Of a DNA stretch of 7,156 nt, positions 1-7,156 are shown piece after piece (the stretch's first letter is position 1; each line of letters opens with the position of its first letter). The position numbers were made by a program, and so were the translations under genes. The notes under the pieces were generated by a model. That model was not told the origin of the DNA. It saw nothing but the letters and a program-made list of their open reading frames with translations, and made no database searches. Location: assembly GCA_021204375.1 (NCBI GenBank), contig JAJPZL010000155.1:1-7156 (forward strand), given 5' to 3'. Source of the stretch: Bacteroides sp. Lineage in GTDB: Bacteria; Bacteroidota; Bacteroidia; Bacteroidales; Bacteroidaceae.

Positions 1-82
1 AGACTCACCTTTATATTGAGTACATCTGCCCCCTTTTTACGTCTGTTTCTATATACAATTACGATTTTCTATAGATACAAAT
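1..82 (+). other. A/T-rich leader upstream of the GH43 gene, no gene supported
   Basis: This stretch is probably the 5' intergenic or leader region of the three-gene cluster. Frame 1 stays open from the window edge to a stop at 91-93, but that reading overlaps the GH43 start and looks like composition only (runs of Phe, Leu, Ile, Tyr). Frames 2 and 3 meet stops at 17-19 and 72-74. No convincing Bacteroidota promoter (TTTG near -33 with TAnnTTTG near -7) is visible. The bases just before the ATG at 83 are A/T-rich and lack a Shine-Dalgarno, as is usual in this phylum. A cut-off 3' end of an upstream gene cannot be excluded. Confidence 0.5.
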
Positions 83-1054
83 ATGAAGAGTAACGTGAAT
101 AGATTAGTGTTCCTGTTGTTAGCAGGGGTATCCGTGTTTTTCACTGCCTGTAAACAACCCGCCCGGGAGAGTGCCGAAACGGCTGAAAAAGAATATTATG
201 TATTTACCTCCTTCCACGAACCTGCTGATGAGGGACTTCGTTTCCTCTACAGCGAGGATGGGATCCGGTGGGATAGTATTCCCGGTGTATGGCTGAAACC
301 TGTCCTGGGTAAGCACCAGATCATGAGGGATCCCTCTCTGGTACGCACACCGGATGGAACCTATCACTTAGTATGGACTACCAGCTGGAAAAGTGATCTC
401 GGATTTGGTTACTCTTCTTCCACAGACCTGATCCACTGGACCCCGCAGCAGATGATCGAAGTGATGGCGCATGAGCCGACCACAGTCAATGTATGGGCTC
501 CGGAGATCTATTACGACGATGAAACAGAAGAATTTATGGTCGTATGGGCCTCCTGTGTTCCGGGACGTTTCGAAAAGGGTATCGAAGACGAAGATAACAA
601 TCACCGCCTTTACTATATTACGACCAAAGATTTTCAGACTATTTCGGAAACTAAACTCTTCTATGACCCGGGATTCAGTGTGATCGATGCGATCGTGGTA
701 AAACGGGCTCCTGAAGATTATATAATGGTGGTAAAAGATAATACCCGCCCTAACCGGAATCTGAGGATCGCTTTCGCTGATTCCTATACCGGGCCTTACA
801 CCGAACCTTCCGCACCCTTTACCGATACATTTGTAGAGGGACCTTCCGTAGCAAAAATAGGAGATCAGTACTATATCTTTTTTGATGCGTATCGTGAAAT
901 GATCTACTGTGCGGTAAGCACAACAGATTTTATTAACTTTACAGATCGTACCGGCGAGGTTTCCATTCCCAACGGTCATAAACACGGAACTATTTTCAAA
1001 GCTCCGTCCTCTGTGGTGGATAACCTGCTCAGTCAGACAAAGGATAACCAATAA
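83..1054 (+). CDS. GH43-type beta-propeller glycosidase, predicted lipoprotein
   Basis: A 323-residue exported glycosidase. Residues 1-22 form a lipoprotein signal peptide (basic N-terminus, hydrophobic core, F-T-A before Cys23). The rest fits a single five-bladed propeller of the GH43 family. The expected acidic triad can be placed: Asp83 in R-D-P-S as catalytic base, Asp202 in V-I-D-A as the pKa-modulating Asp, and Glu252 in V-E-G-P as general acid. The W-A-P-E motif (138-141) and the late K-H-G segment around His301 also fit the family. Blade-type motifs S-E-D-G-x-x-W (57-63) and T-D-L-I-H-W (114-119) support the fold. Family members hydrolyse arabinosides, xylosides or galactosides; the sequence does not tell which. 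The residues after Cys23 (K-Q-P-A-R) are not acidic, so a surface-export signal is not obvious and a periplasm-facing anchor is more likely. The gene ends in tandem TAA codons, 24 bases before the next start, so co-transcription is likely. Family call is firm; substrate unknown. Confidence 0.85.
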   Translation: MKSNVNRLVFLLLAGVSVFFTACKQPARESAETAEKEYYVFTSFHEPADEGLRFLYSEDGIRWDSIPGVWLKPVLGKHQIMRDPSLVRTPDGTYHLVWTTSWKSDLGFGYSSSTDLIHWTPQQMIEVMAHEPTTVNVWAPEIYYDDETEEFMVVWASCVPGRFEKGIEDEDNNHRLYYITTKDFQTISETKLFYDPGFSVIDAIVVKRAPEDYIMVVKDNTRPNRNLRIAFADSYTGPYTEPSAPFTDTFVEGPSVAKIGDQYYIFFDAYREMIYCAVSTTDFINFTDRTGEVSIPNGHKHGTIFKAPSSVVDNLLSQTKDNQ

Positions 1055-1078
1055 TAAATAAACAAGAATATCGTTACA
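1055..1078 (+). other. 24-base intercistronic gap with a second in-frame stop
   Basis: The GH43 stop (1052-1054) is followed at once by another in-frame TAA at 1055-1057. The remaining bases are A/T-rich and contain no hairpin, no Shine-Dalgarno and no promoter-like element before the ATG at 1079. The short gap without a terminator supports joint transcription of the first two genes. Confidence 0.7.
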
Positions 1079-4000
1079 ATGAAATATGGTACTAAACTAC
1101 TTCTCTTTCTGGTGGTTACTCTCGGGAGTACAACTCTCTCCGTGGCCCAAGAAGGAGTTCGTTATACGGGTAAGGTATTATCGAACCCTGCTTATCACGA
1201 CGGACAGCTGACACCGGTAGTCGGTGTTCATAACATACAACTGGTACGGGCCAACCGTGAGAATCCTACTGAAGCCAACGGTGACGGATGGACTTATAAT
1301 CACCAGTCCATGCTGGCCTACTGGAACGGAAAGTTCTATTACCAGTATCTTTCCGATCCGGTGGATGAACATGTACCACCCTCACAGACCCTGTTAATGA
1401 CTTCGGAGGATGGATATAGCTGGACCTACCCGGATATTATTTTCCCTCCTTACAAGGTACCGGACGGACATAGGAAACCTGGAAGAGAAGATGTAGCCAA
1501 AGATCTCTATGCCATTATGCACCAACGGGTCGGTTTTTATGTTTCCAGATCGGGACGTCTGCTTACCATGGGATATTACGGGATCGCTTTTAATAAGAAA
1601 GATGACCCGAATGATGGGAACGGTATTGGCCGTGTTATCCGGGAGATCTATCCCGACGACACCTACGGGCCGATCTACTTTATCTATTACAACCATGATT
1701 TTAATGAAAAGAATACTCTCTATCCTTATTATACCCGCAGTAAAGACAAAGGATTTGTACAGGCCTGCAAAGAGATACTGGATAACCCGCTCTATATGAT
1801 GCAGTGGGTAGAAGAGGCCGACCGGGAAGATCCACTGATCCCGCTCCACAAAAGTTATAAAGCCTTTAACAGCTATACCCTTCCGGACGGACGCCAGGCG
1901 GCTTTGTGGAAACATGCACTCACTTCCATCAGTGAAGATGGAGGTTACACCTGGTCTGAACCGGTGGAGCGTGCTCCCGGTTTTGTGAACAGTAATGCCA
2001 AGATCTGGGGACAACGCCTCACAGACGGTATGTATGCTACCGTATATAATCCTTCGGAATTCCGCTGGCCGCTGGCTATCTCCCTGAGTAAAGACGGATT
2101 GGAATATACCACCCTGAACCTGGTACATGGTGAAATTACACCCATGCGCTACGGTGGCAATTATAAATCGTATGGCCCGCAGTATCCCCGCGGTATCCTT
2201 GAAGGCAACGGAGTACCTGAAGACGGGAACCTTTGGGTAACTTACAGTGTAGATAAAGAAGATATGTGGATTGCCCGTGTACCGGTCCCGGTCCGCGACA
2301 AGGCTACTGCCCATGTCGATGATGATTTCTCTGCTTATACCAAACTGGCTGATATGACCGATTGGAATATCTATATGCCGGTAATGGCCCCTGTTTCGCT
2401 CGAAAAGCGGGATGGAAAAACCTGGTTGACCCTGAGCGATACCGATCCGTTTGATTATACAAAAGTAGAGCGGAAAATACCCGCTACACGGGAACTCACT
2501 GTATCATTTGATCTGGTTGCCGGACAGAACGATAAAGGAACGTTACAGATTGAATTCCTCTCGGAGAATGGGATTGCCTGTTCACGTCTGGAATTGACTT
2601 CCGACGGAGTATTCCGGGCCAAAGGTGGTTCCCGTTTCGGGAACCTGATGCAGTACCAGCCGGGAAAAGTATACCATATAGAAGCACGTCTTTCTGTAAA
2701 GAACCGTACTATCGAGGTCTATATTGATGGTGAGAAAGCAGGTACACGGATGTTCTACGCACCAGTACCCTCTATTGAACGGATTGTATTCCGTACGGGA
2801 GAGGTAAGAGAGTTCCCTACACCGGAAACACCCGCAGACCAGACGTATGATCTACCGGATGCGGGAAGAACAGATCCCCTCTCTTATTACAGCATTACCA
2901 ATATTAAGAGTAGTTCTGCCGATGCTACCGCTGCTATTTTGAAGTATGAAGATTTTGCCCACTATGCGGAGTACTTTAACCGCATGGAGGATGAAAATAT
3001 CATCCAGGCTATTCCCAATTCAGCCTCTTCGGAATGGATGAAAGAGAATATTCCACTCTTTGAGTGTCCGCAGGATAACTTTGAAGAGATGTACTATTTC
3101 CGCTGGTGGAACCTCCGGAAACATATCAAGAAGACTCCCGTAGGGTATGCCATGACTGAGTTCCTGGTAGACCGCTCCTATGCAGATAAATACAACCTGA
3201 TCGCCTGTGCGGTGGGGCATCATATTTACGAAAGCCGCTGGTTGCGTAACCGGGAGTATCTGGACCAGATCATCCGCACCTGGTACCGGGGTAATAACGG
3301 GGAACCGATGGAGAAGATGTATAATTTCAGCTCCTGGAATATAGATGCTATCCTGAACCGCTACAAAGTAGATGGCAATAAAGAATTCCTGTTTGACCTG
3401 GCAGAAGACCTGGAACGGGAGTATCAACATTGGGAAAGTACCCACCGCCTGCCGGGTGGACTTTACTGGCAGAGTGATGTGCAGGACGGGATGGAAGAGT
3501 CGATCAGTGGCGGACGTCGTAAAAAGTATGCCCGTCCTACCATTAATAGTTATATGTATGGCAATGCCCGTGCACTCTCTACGATCGGTTTCCTGACAGG
3601 TGACGAAAGAGTCATGAGAGATTATGCACTAAGAGCCGATACCCTGAAGTCACTGGTACAGTATAAACTCTGGAATCCCCGGCACGATTTCTTTGAAACC
3701 CACCGGATAGACTCTTTTGCCAACGTACGGGAAGCGATCGGATATATTCTCTGGTACTTTAATCTCCCTGATGCAACTAAATACGATAGTGCCTGGGAAC
3801 AGATCACAAACGAGGATGGATTCTTTGCTCCTTACGGACTTACTACTGCTGAACGCCGTCATCCCGAGTTCCGTACCCACGGAGTAGGAAAGTGCGAATG
3901 GGATGGAGTCATCTGGCCTTTTGCCGCTTCCCAGACACTGACAGCGATGGCAAACTTTCTGAATAACTATCCCCAAAATACCACTTCGGACAGCGTTTAT

Positions 4001-4402
4001 TTCCGTCAGATGGAGCTTTATGTAGAGTCCCAGTATCACCGGGGACGCCCCTATATCGGAGAGTATTTGGACGAAGTGACCGGCTACTGGCTCAAAGGCG
4101 ATCAGGAACGGAGTCGTTACTATAACCATTCTACTTTCAACGACCTGATGATTACCGGACTGATGGGCCTTCGTCCCCGCCTGGATGATACCTTAGAGGT
4201 CAATCCGCTTGTCCCGGCTAACCGGTGGGATTGGTTCTGCCTGGACAATGTACCTTACCACGGACATACTATTATGATCCTGTGGGATAAGGATGGAAGC
4301 CGTTATCACCAGGGTAAAGGATTGCGTCTATATGTAGATGGCAGGGAAGTGGGGCATGCTGATACCATCACAAGAATTATCTGTCCCGATGTATTAAAGT
4401 AA
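1079..4402 (+). CDS. Bifunctional GH143-GH142-type RG-II glycosidase (BT1020-like)
   Basis: An 1107-residue exported protein with two probable catalytic domains. Residues 1-23 are a signal peptide, likely cut after Ala23. Residues about 30-405 look like a sialidase-type beta-propeller, with blade motifs S-E-D-G-Y-S-W (109-115), S-E-D-G-G-Y-T-W (285-292) and S-K-D-G (337-340). Residues about 412-600 read as a concanavalin-like beta-sandwich (alternating strands, V-Y-I-D-G at 547-551) that may be non-catalytic. Residues about 605-1107 resemble an (alpha/alpha)6 barrel: a Trp-rich segment F-R-W-W-N (674-678), D-G-M-E-E-S (803-808), E-W-D-G-V-I-W-P (940-947), Y-N-H-S-T-F-N-D (1015-1022), and a C-terminal beta-rich cap. 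From memory, B. thetaiotaomicron BT1020 has this order and size. Its GH143 domain releases 2-keto-3-deoxy-D-lyxo-heptulosaric acid (DHA) and its GH142 domain is a beta-L-arabinofuranosidase, both acting on RG-II side chain D. D803 and its neighbouring Glu residues are candidate catalytic acids only by analogy with GH63-like barrels. Periplasmic action is inferred. The alternative is a related propeller-barrel fusion with another substrate. Confidence 0.8.
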   Translation: MKYGTKLLLFLVVTLGSTTLSVAQEGVRYTGKVLSNPAYHDGQLTPVVGVHNIQLVRANRENPTEANGDGWTYNHQSMLAYWNGKFYYQYLSDPVDEHVPPSQTLLMTSEDGYSWTYPDIIFPPYKVPDGHRKPGREDVAKDLYAIMHQRVGFYVSRSGRLLTMGYYGIAFNKKDDPNDGNGIGRVIREIYPDDTYGPIYFIYYNHDFNEKNTLYPYYTRSKDKGFVQACKEILDNPLYMMQWVEEADREDPLIPLHKSYKAFNSYTLPDGRQAALWKHALTSISEDGGYTWSEPVERAPGFVNSNAKIWGQRLTDGMYATVYNPSEFRWPLAISLSKDGLEYTTLNLVHGEITPMRYGGNYKSYGPQYPRGILEGNGVPEDGNLWVTYSVDKEDMWIARVPVPVRDKATAHVDDDFSAYTKLADMTDWNIYMPVMAPVSLEKRDGKTWLTLSDTDPFDYTKVERKIPATRELTVSFDLVAGQNDKGTLQIEFLSENGIACSRLELTSDGVFRAKGGSRFGNLMQYQPGKVYHIEARLSVKNRTIEVYIDGEKAGTRMFYAPVPSIERIVFRTGEVREFPTPETPADQTYDLPDAGRTDPLSYYSITNIKSSSADATAAILKYEDFAHYAEYFNRMEDENIIQAIPNSASSEWMKENIPLFECPQDNFEEMYYFRWWNLRKHIKKTPVGYAMTEFLVDRSYADKYNLIACAVGHHIYESRWLRNREYLDQIIRTWYRGNNGEPMEKMYNFSSWNIDAILNRYKVDGNKEFLFDLAEDLEREYQHWESTHRLPGGLYWQSDVQDGMEESISGGRRKKYARPTINSYMYGNARALSTIGFLTGDERVMRDYALRADTLKSLVQYKLWNPRHDFFETHRIDSFANVREAIGYILWYFNLPDATKYDSAWEQITNEDGFFAPYGLTTAERRHPEFRTHGVGKCEWDGVIWPFAASQTLTAMANFLNNYPQNTTSDSVYFRQMELYVESQYHRGRPYIGEYLDEVTGYWLKGDQERSRYYNHSTFNDLMITGLMGLRPRLDDTLEVNPLVPANRWDWFCLDNVPYHGHTIMILWDKDGSRYHQGKGLRLYVDGREVGHADTITRIICPDVLK

Positions 4403-4418
4403 TTCATCTATTCAATAT

Positions 4419-4456
4419 AATTTCCCGTAAGATGGTTTATACCCTTACGGGAAATT
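4419..4456 (+). repeat. 13-bp perfect inverted repeat in the intercistronic gap (RNA hairpin)
   Basis: The left arm at 4419-4431 (AATTTCCCGTAAG) is the exact reverse complement of the right arm at 4444-4456, separated by 12 bases. Within the loop, GGT (4434-4436) can pair with ACC (4441-4443), leaving a 2-base bulge (4432-4433) and a TTAT tetraloop. It starts 16 bases after the stop of the GH143-GH142 gene and ends 30 bases before the GH78 start. No T-run follows the right arm on the + strand, and none follows on the - strand either, so it is not a standard intrinsic terminator. A partial terminator, an RNA-stability or processing element, or a protein-binding palindrome are all possible. Confidence 0.85.
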
Positions 4457-4476
4457 CAGTTATAGAAAATAAAAAC

Positions 4477-4480
4477 AGGA
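4477..4480 (+). promoter_or_regulatory. Possible Shine-Dalgarno (AGGA) for the GH78 gene
   Basis: AGGA lies 6 bases before the ATG at 4487, a workable distance for ribosome binding. The other two genes have no such element, so this is the only start in the window with a recognisable one. It supports the chosen start, which is followed directly by a signal peptide. Bacteroidota rely little on Shine-Dalgarno pairing, so a chance match in an A-rich stretch is possible. Confidence 0.4.
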
Positions 4481-4486
4481 TTAACC

Positions 4487-7156
4487 ATGAACAAGACAAA
4501 AGCCATAGCCTGCTGTGCATTGTTTATCACCATCTTATTACCACTCAAAGCCATTGAGGTAACCCGCCTTACCTGCGAAATGGTGGAAGAGCCGCTGGTA
4601 TTGGCCACTGCTACTCCCCGTTTCGGATGGCAGATGGAAGCCAAAGAGAACGGGGTATCCCAGTCAGCCTATACTATTGAAGTCTATACAGGAGAGAACG
4701 GATTTTCCAGGTTAGTCTGGGAATCCGGTAAAATCTCCTCTTCACAGAGCCAGCTTATCCCTTACCAGGGAGAAAAGCTCCTCCCCGTACGACGCTATAC
4801 CTGGCGGGTAAAAGTGTGGGATGAAAAAGACCGGCCCTCTGCCTGGAGCCGGGAGAGTCAGTTCCGGATTGCTCCCGATGCTGCCTTTCTCGATGCCGAT
4901 TGGATCGGTGCCATTGCCCACGAAGAGGCTAACCTGCCGGAAGGCCGCCATTTCCAGGGGTCTGTCCTGAAAGAACCGGAAGTAAAAGAAAAATGGGAGG
5001 CTGTAGATTCCCTTTCCCGCAAAAGCATCTATCTCCGTAAAGGCTTTCAGGCAGAGAAGCAGATCCGGGAGGCAGTGGCCTATGTCTGTGGTCTGGGACA
5101 CTATGAATTCTCCCTCAATGGAAAGAAAGTAGGGGATAGTGAGTTTGCCCCTTTGTGGAGTGATTACGAGAAAACAGTTTATTACAATACCTACGATATC
5201 ACCTCTTACCTGAAAAAAGGAGAGAATGTGGCCGGCATACTGCTGGGTAACGGGTTCTATAATGTGCAGGGTGGACGGTATGTAAAACTGAAGATCAGTT
5301 TCGGAGCCCCTACACTCTTCTTTAAAATGATAGTGACCTACAACGATGGAAGCACGGAGGTGGTCTGTTCCGGAAACGACTGGAAATATGACCTTAGTCC
5401 CATTACGTTTAACTGCATCTATGGAGGCGAGGAGTATGATGCCCGGCTGGAACAGAAAGGATGGGATAAACCCGGTTTCAAAGATACGAACTGGAAACCG
5501 GTGGTGGTACAAACAGCTCCCAAAGGAGTCCTGAGCCCTCAGCAAGCTCCTCCGGTAAAGATCATGGAGTATTACGACATACAGAAGATCCATAAACTGA
5601 CACCGGAAGAGGTAGAGGCGGCTACCCTCTCTACCAAACGTACCGTAGATCCTTCGGCGATAGTACTCGATATGGGACAGAACCTGGCAGGTTTTCCGCA
5701 GATCACCGTCAAAGGGAAGAAAGGGCAGCAGGTAACGCTGTTGGTTGCTGAGTCACTAACAGACGAAGGAGCTGCTAATCAACGCCAGACCGGCCGTCAA
5801 CACTATTACGTATATACCCTCAAAGGAGATGGAACAGAGACCTGGCATCCCCGCTTCTCTTACTATGGGTTCCGGTATATCCAGGTAGAAGGTGCTGTCC
5901 TGAAAGGAGAGAAGAATCCGCAGGATCTGCCCGTTATCCAGGATCTCAAATCCTGCTTTATCTATAATTCAGCTCCGAAGATCTCTACCTTTGAATCTTC
6001 CAATCCCATATTTAATGCGGCTCACCGCCTGATCGAAAAGGCTGTACGCAGTAATATGCAGTCTGTCTTTACCGATTGCCCCCACCGGGAAAAATTAGGA
6101 TGGCTGGAACAGGTACACCTGAACGGATCCGGACTCTTTTACAATTATGATCTTACTACTTATGCGCCCAAAGTGATGCAGGATATGGCTGATACCCAGC
6201 AATCTGATGGCTTCCTGCCTACCACAGCCCCTCGGTATGTGGTATTCGAAGGACCGGGTATGGACGATTTTGCCGATTCGCCCGAGTGGGGAAGTTCCAT
6301 TGTAATCCTGCCCTTTATATATTATGAGAATTATGGAGATAACTCTTTAATTGTGAATTATTACCGTAATATGCGCGGGTATGTGGATTACCTTACCTCC
6401 CGGGCGGATAACCACATCGTCTCTCACGGTCTGGGAGACTGGTACGATTATGGCGATTTCAAAGCCGGTTTTTCAAAGAACACCCCTGTTCCGTTAGTTG
6501 CTACCGCACACTACTACTTAGATATCTGCTATATGATTGAAGCGACCCGTATGGTAGGGAACGCCTGGGATGAAGCCTACTACACCCGTCTGGCTAAAGA
6601 GGTAAAAGAGGCTTTCAATGAAAAATTCTTTAATCCCGCTACTCGTCAGTACGGAACAGCCAGCCAGGCAAGTAATGCGCTGCCGCTCTTTCTGGAACTG
6701 GTAGATCCCCAGTACCGGGAAGATGTGCTTGGTAATCTGGTAAAAGATATTCAGGAACACGGCAACCGCCTGACTACCGGTGATGTAGGGAACCGTTACC
6801 TGTTCCAGACACTGGCCCGTAACGGTCTTAATGAACTGATGTATACCATGCATAACCACGAGGAGACACCAGGATACGGATTCCAGCTTAAGTTTGGAGC
6901 CACTACCCTGACAGAGCAGTGGGACCCCCGTCAGGGATCATCCTGGAACCATTTTATGATGGGACAAATTGACGAGTGGTTCTTTGCCTCCCTGGCCGGT
7001 ATACAGTTCGACGAAAAGAACCCCGGATACCAGCATTTTGTGATCCGTCCCGAGCCGGTGGGTGACCTTATCTATATAAAAGCCACTCACGAATCGCTAT
7101 ATGGTACCATAAAAGTGGATTGGCAGCGAAAAAACGGTATCTTTACACTCCATGTA
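4487..7156 (+). CDS. GH78-type alpha-L-rhamnosidase, 3' end cut by the window
   Basis: An exported alpha-L-rhamnosidase with 890 codons present and no stop before the window edge. A signal peptide (hydrophobic core about residues 6-20) precedes the mature protein. Next come an Fn3-like N-terminal sandwich (about 25-150, with Y-T-W-R-V-K-V-W), the rhamnosidase N-domain (about 185-260, with G-L-G-H-Y-E-F at 202-208) and a concanavalin-like domain (D-M-G-Q-N at 395-399). The (alpha/alpha)6 barrel follows from about 490. Its active-site segment D-C-P-H-R-E-K-L-G-W (530-539) matches GH78, and Glu810 in T-L-T-E-Q-W plus His822 in W-N-H match the late catalytic Glu and His positions. The C-terminal sandwich has begun (V-I-R-P-E-P) and by family habit only a few tens of residues should be missing. 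The Asp that usually ends the G-W-x-G-D segment is Gln542 here. Next to a BT1020-like gene it resembles BT1019, so an RG-II rhamnose (for example Rha-Kdo of side chain C) is a plausible but unproven target. Confidence 0.88.
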   Translation, partial: MNKTKAIACCALFITILLPLKAIEVTRLTCEMVEEPLVLATATPRFGWQMEAKENGVSQSAYTIEVYTGENGFSRLVWESGKISSSQSQLIPYQGEKLLPVRRYTWRVKVWDEKDRPSAWSRESQFRIAPDAAFLDADWIGAIAHEEANLPEGRHFQGSVLKEPEVKEKWEAVDSLSRKSIYLRKGFQAEKQIREAVAYVCGLGHYEFSLNGKKVGDSEFAPLWSDYEKTVYYNTYDITSYLKKGENVAGILLGNGFYNVQGGRYVKLKISFGAPTLFFKMIVTYNDGSTEVVCSGNDWKYDLSPITFNCIYGGEEYDARLEQKGWDKPGFKDTNWKPVVVQTAPKGVLSPQQAPPVKIMEYYDIQKIHKLTPEEVEAATLSTKRTVDPSAIVLDMGQNLAGFPQITVKGKKGQQVTLLVAESLTDEGAANQRQTGRQHYYVYTLKGDGTETWHPRFSYYGFRYIQVEGAVLKGEKNPQDLPVIQDLKSCFIYNSAPKISTFESSNPIFNAAHRLIEKAVRSNMQSVFTDCPHREKLGWLEQVHLNGSGLFYNYDLTTYAPKVMQDMADTQQSDGFLPTTAPRYVVFEGPGMDDFADSPEWGSSIVILPFIYYENYGDNSLIVNYYRNMRGYVDYLTSRADNHIVSHGLGDWYDYGDFKAGFSKNTPVPLVATAHYYLDICYMIEATRMVGNAWDEAYYTRLAKEVKEAFNEKFFNPATRQYGTASQASNALPLFLELVDPQYREDVLGNLVKDIQEHGNRLTTGDVGNRYLFQTLARNGLNELMYTMHNHEETPGYGFQLKFGATTLTEQWDPRQGSSWNHFMMGQIDEWFFASLAGIQFDEKNPGYQHFVIRPEPVGDLIYIKATHESLYGTIKVDWQRKNGIFTLHV

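Noticed and set aside
11..70. Bacteroides-type promoter (TTTG / TAnnTTTG) before the GH43 gene
   Set aside because: TATATTG at 13-19 and TACGATTTT at 60-68 are only partial matches and no well-spaced -33 TTTG accompanies them.
1..93. Open reading in frame 1 from the window edge as the tail of an upstream gene
   Set aside because: It would overlap the GH43 start, its composition is A/T-driven and no motif is visible. It cannot be ruled out without the sequence to the left.
368..1051. Antisense open frame (227 codons) opposite the GH43 gene
   Set aside because: It overlaps the GH43 catalytic core and its translation shows no domain or signal.
1166..2293. N-terminal propeller of the large protein as a true sialidase
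   Set aside because: Asp-box-like blade motifs are present but I cannot place the sialidase Arg triad. The overall architecture fits the GH143-GH142 fusion better.
1394..2314. Long antisense open frame (306 codons) within the GH143-GH142 gene
   Set aside because: It lies wholly opposite a well-supported gene with a signal peptide and conserved domains. Its translation has no recognisable domain and it has no independent start context.
4419..4470. Intrinsic terminator after the GH143-GH142 gene
   Set aside because: The stem is strong but the bases after it (CAGTTATAG) contain no T-run, so it is reported as an inverted repeat of unknown function.
4742..5593. Antisense open frame (283 codons) opposite the GH78 gene
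   Set aside because: The + strand encodes a continuous rhamnosidase with family motifs on both sides of this stretch. The antisense reading is a codon-usage shadow.

Overview
The window looks like part of a glycan-degradation locus (polysaccharide utilization locus) of a gut-type Bacteroidota, probably Bacteroides, Parabacteroides or a relative. The evidence is three large co-directional genes for exported glycosidases, A/T-rich translation starts without a strong Shine-Dalgarno (two of three genes), short intergenic gaps, and protein families typical of these bacteria. Species cannot be fixed from the sequence alone.

Layout, all on the + strand. Bases 1-82 are an A/T-rich leader with no supported gene. 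Bases 83-1054 encode a GH43-type five-bladed propeller glycosidase with a lipoprotein signal. After a 24-base gap, 1079-4402 encodes an 1107-residue exported protein. It has an N-terminal sialidase-like propeller, a central beta-sandwich and a C-terminal (alpha/alpha)6-barrel glycosidase domain. Its size and architecture match, from memory, the bifunctional GH143-GH142 enzyme BT1020 of Bacteroides thetaiotaomicron. An 84-base gap holding a 13-bp perfect inverted repeat (4419-4456) follows. From 4487 to the window edge runs an exported GH78-type alpha-L-rhamnosidase, 890 codons present, with its C-terminus cut off.

The gene order GH43 / GH143-GH142 / GH78 recalls the BT1021-BT1020-BT1019 neighbourhood of the B. 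thetaiotaomicron rhamnogalacturonan-II (RG-II) locus. If that holds, the middle protein would strip side chain D (beta-L-arabinofuranose, then DHA), the rhamnosidase would remove a rhamnose from another RG-II side chain, and the GH43 would take an additional sugar. All three would act in the periplasm on fragments imported by a SusC/SusD pair outside this window. The families are read from sequence features; the RG-II substrate is inference from architecture and synteny. I see no evidence for a wholly new system. The points most worth checking are the intercistronic hairpin, the non-canonical GH78 active-site segment and the unassigned specificity of the GH43.
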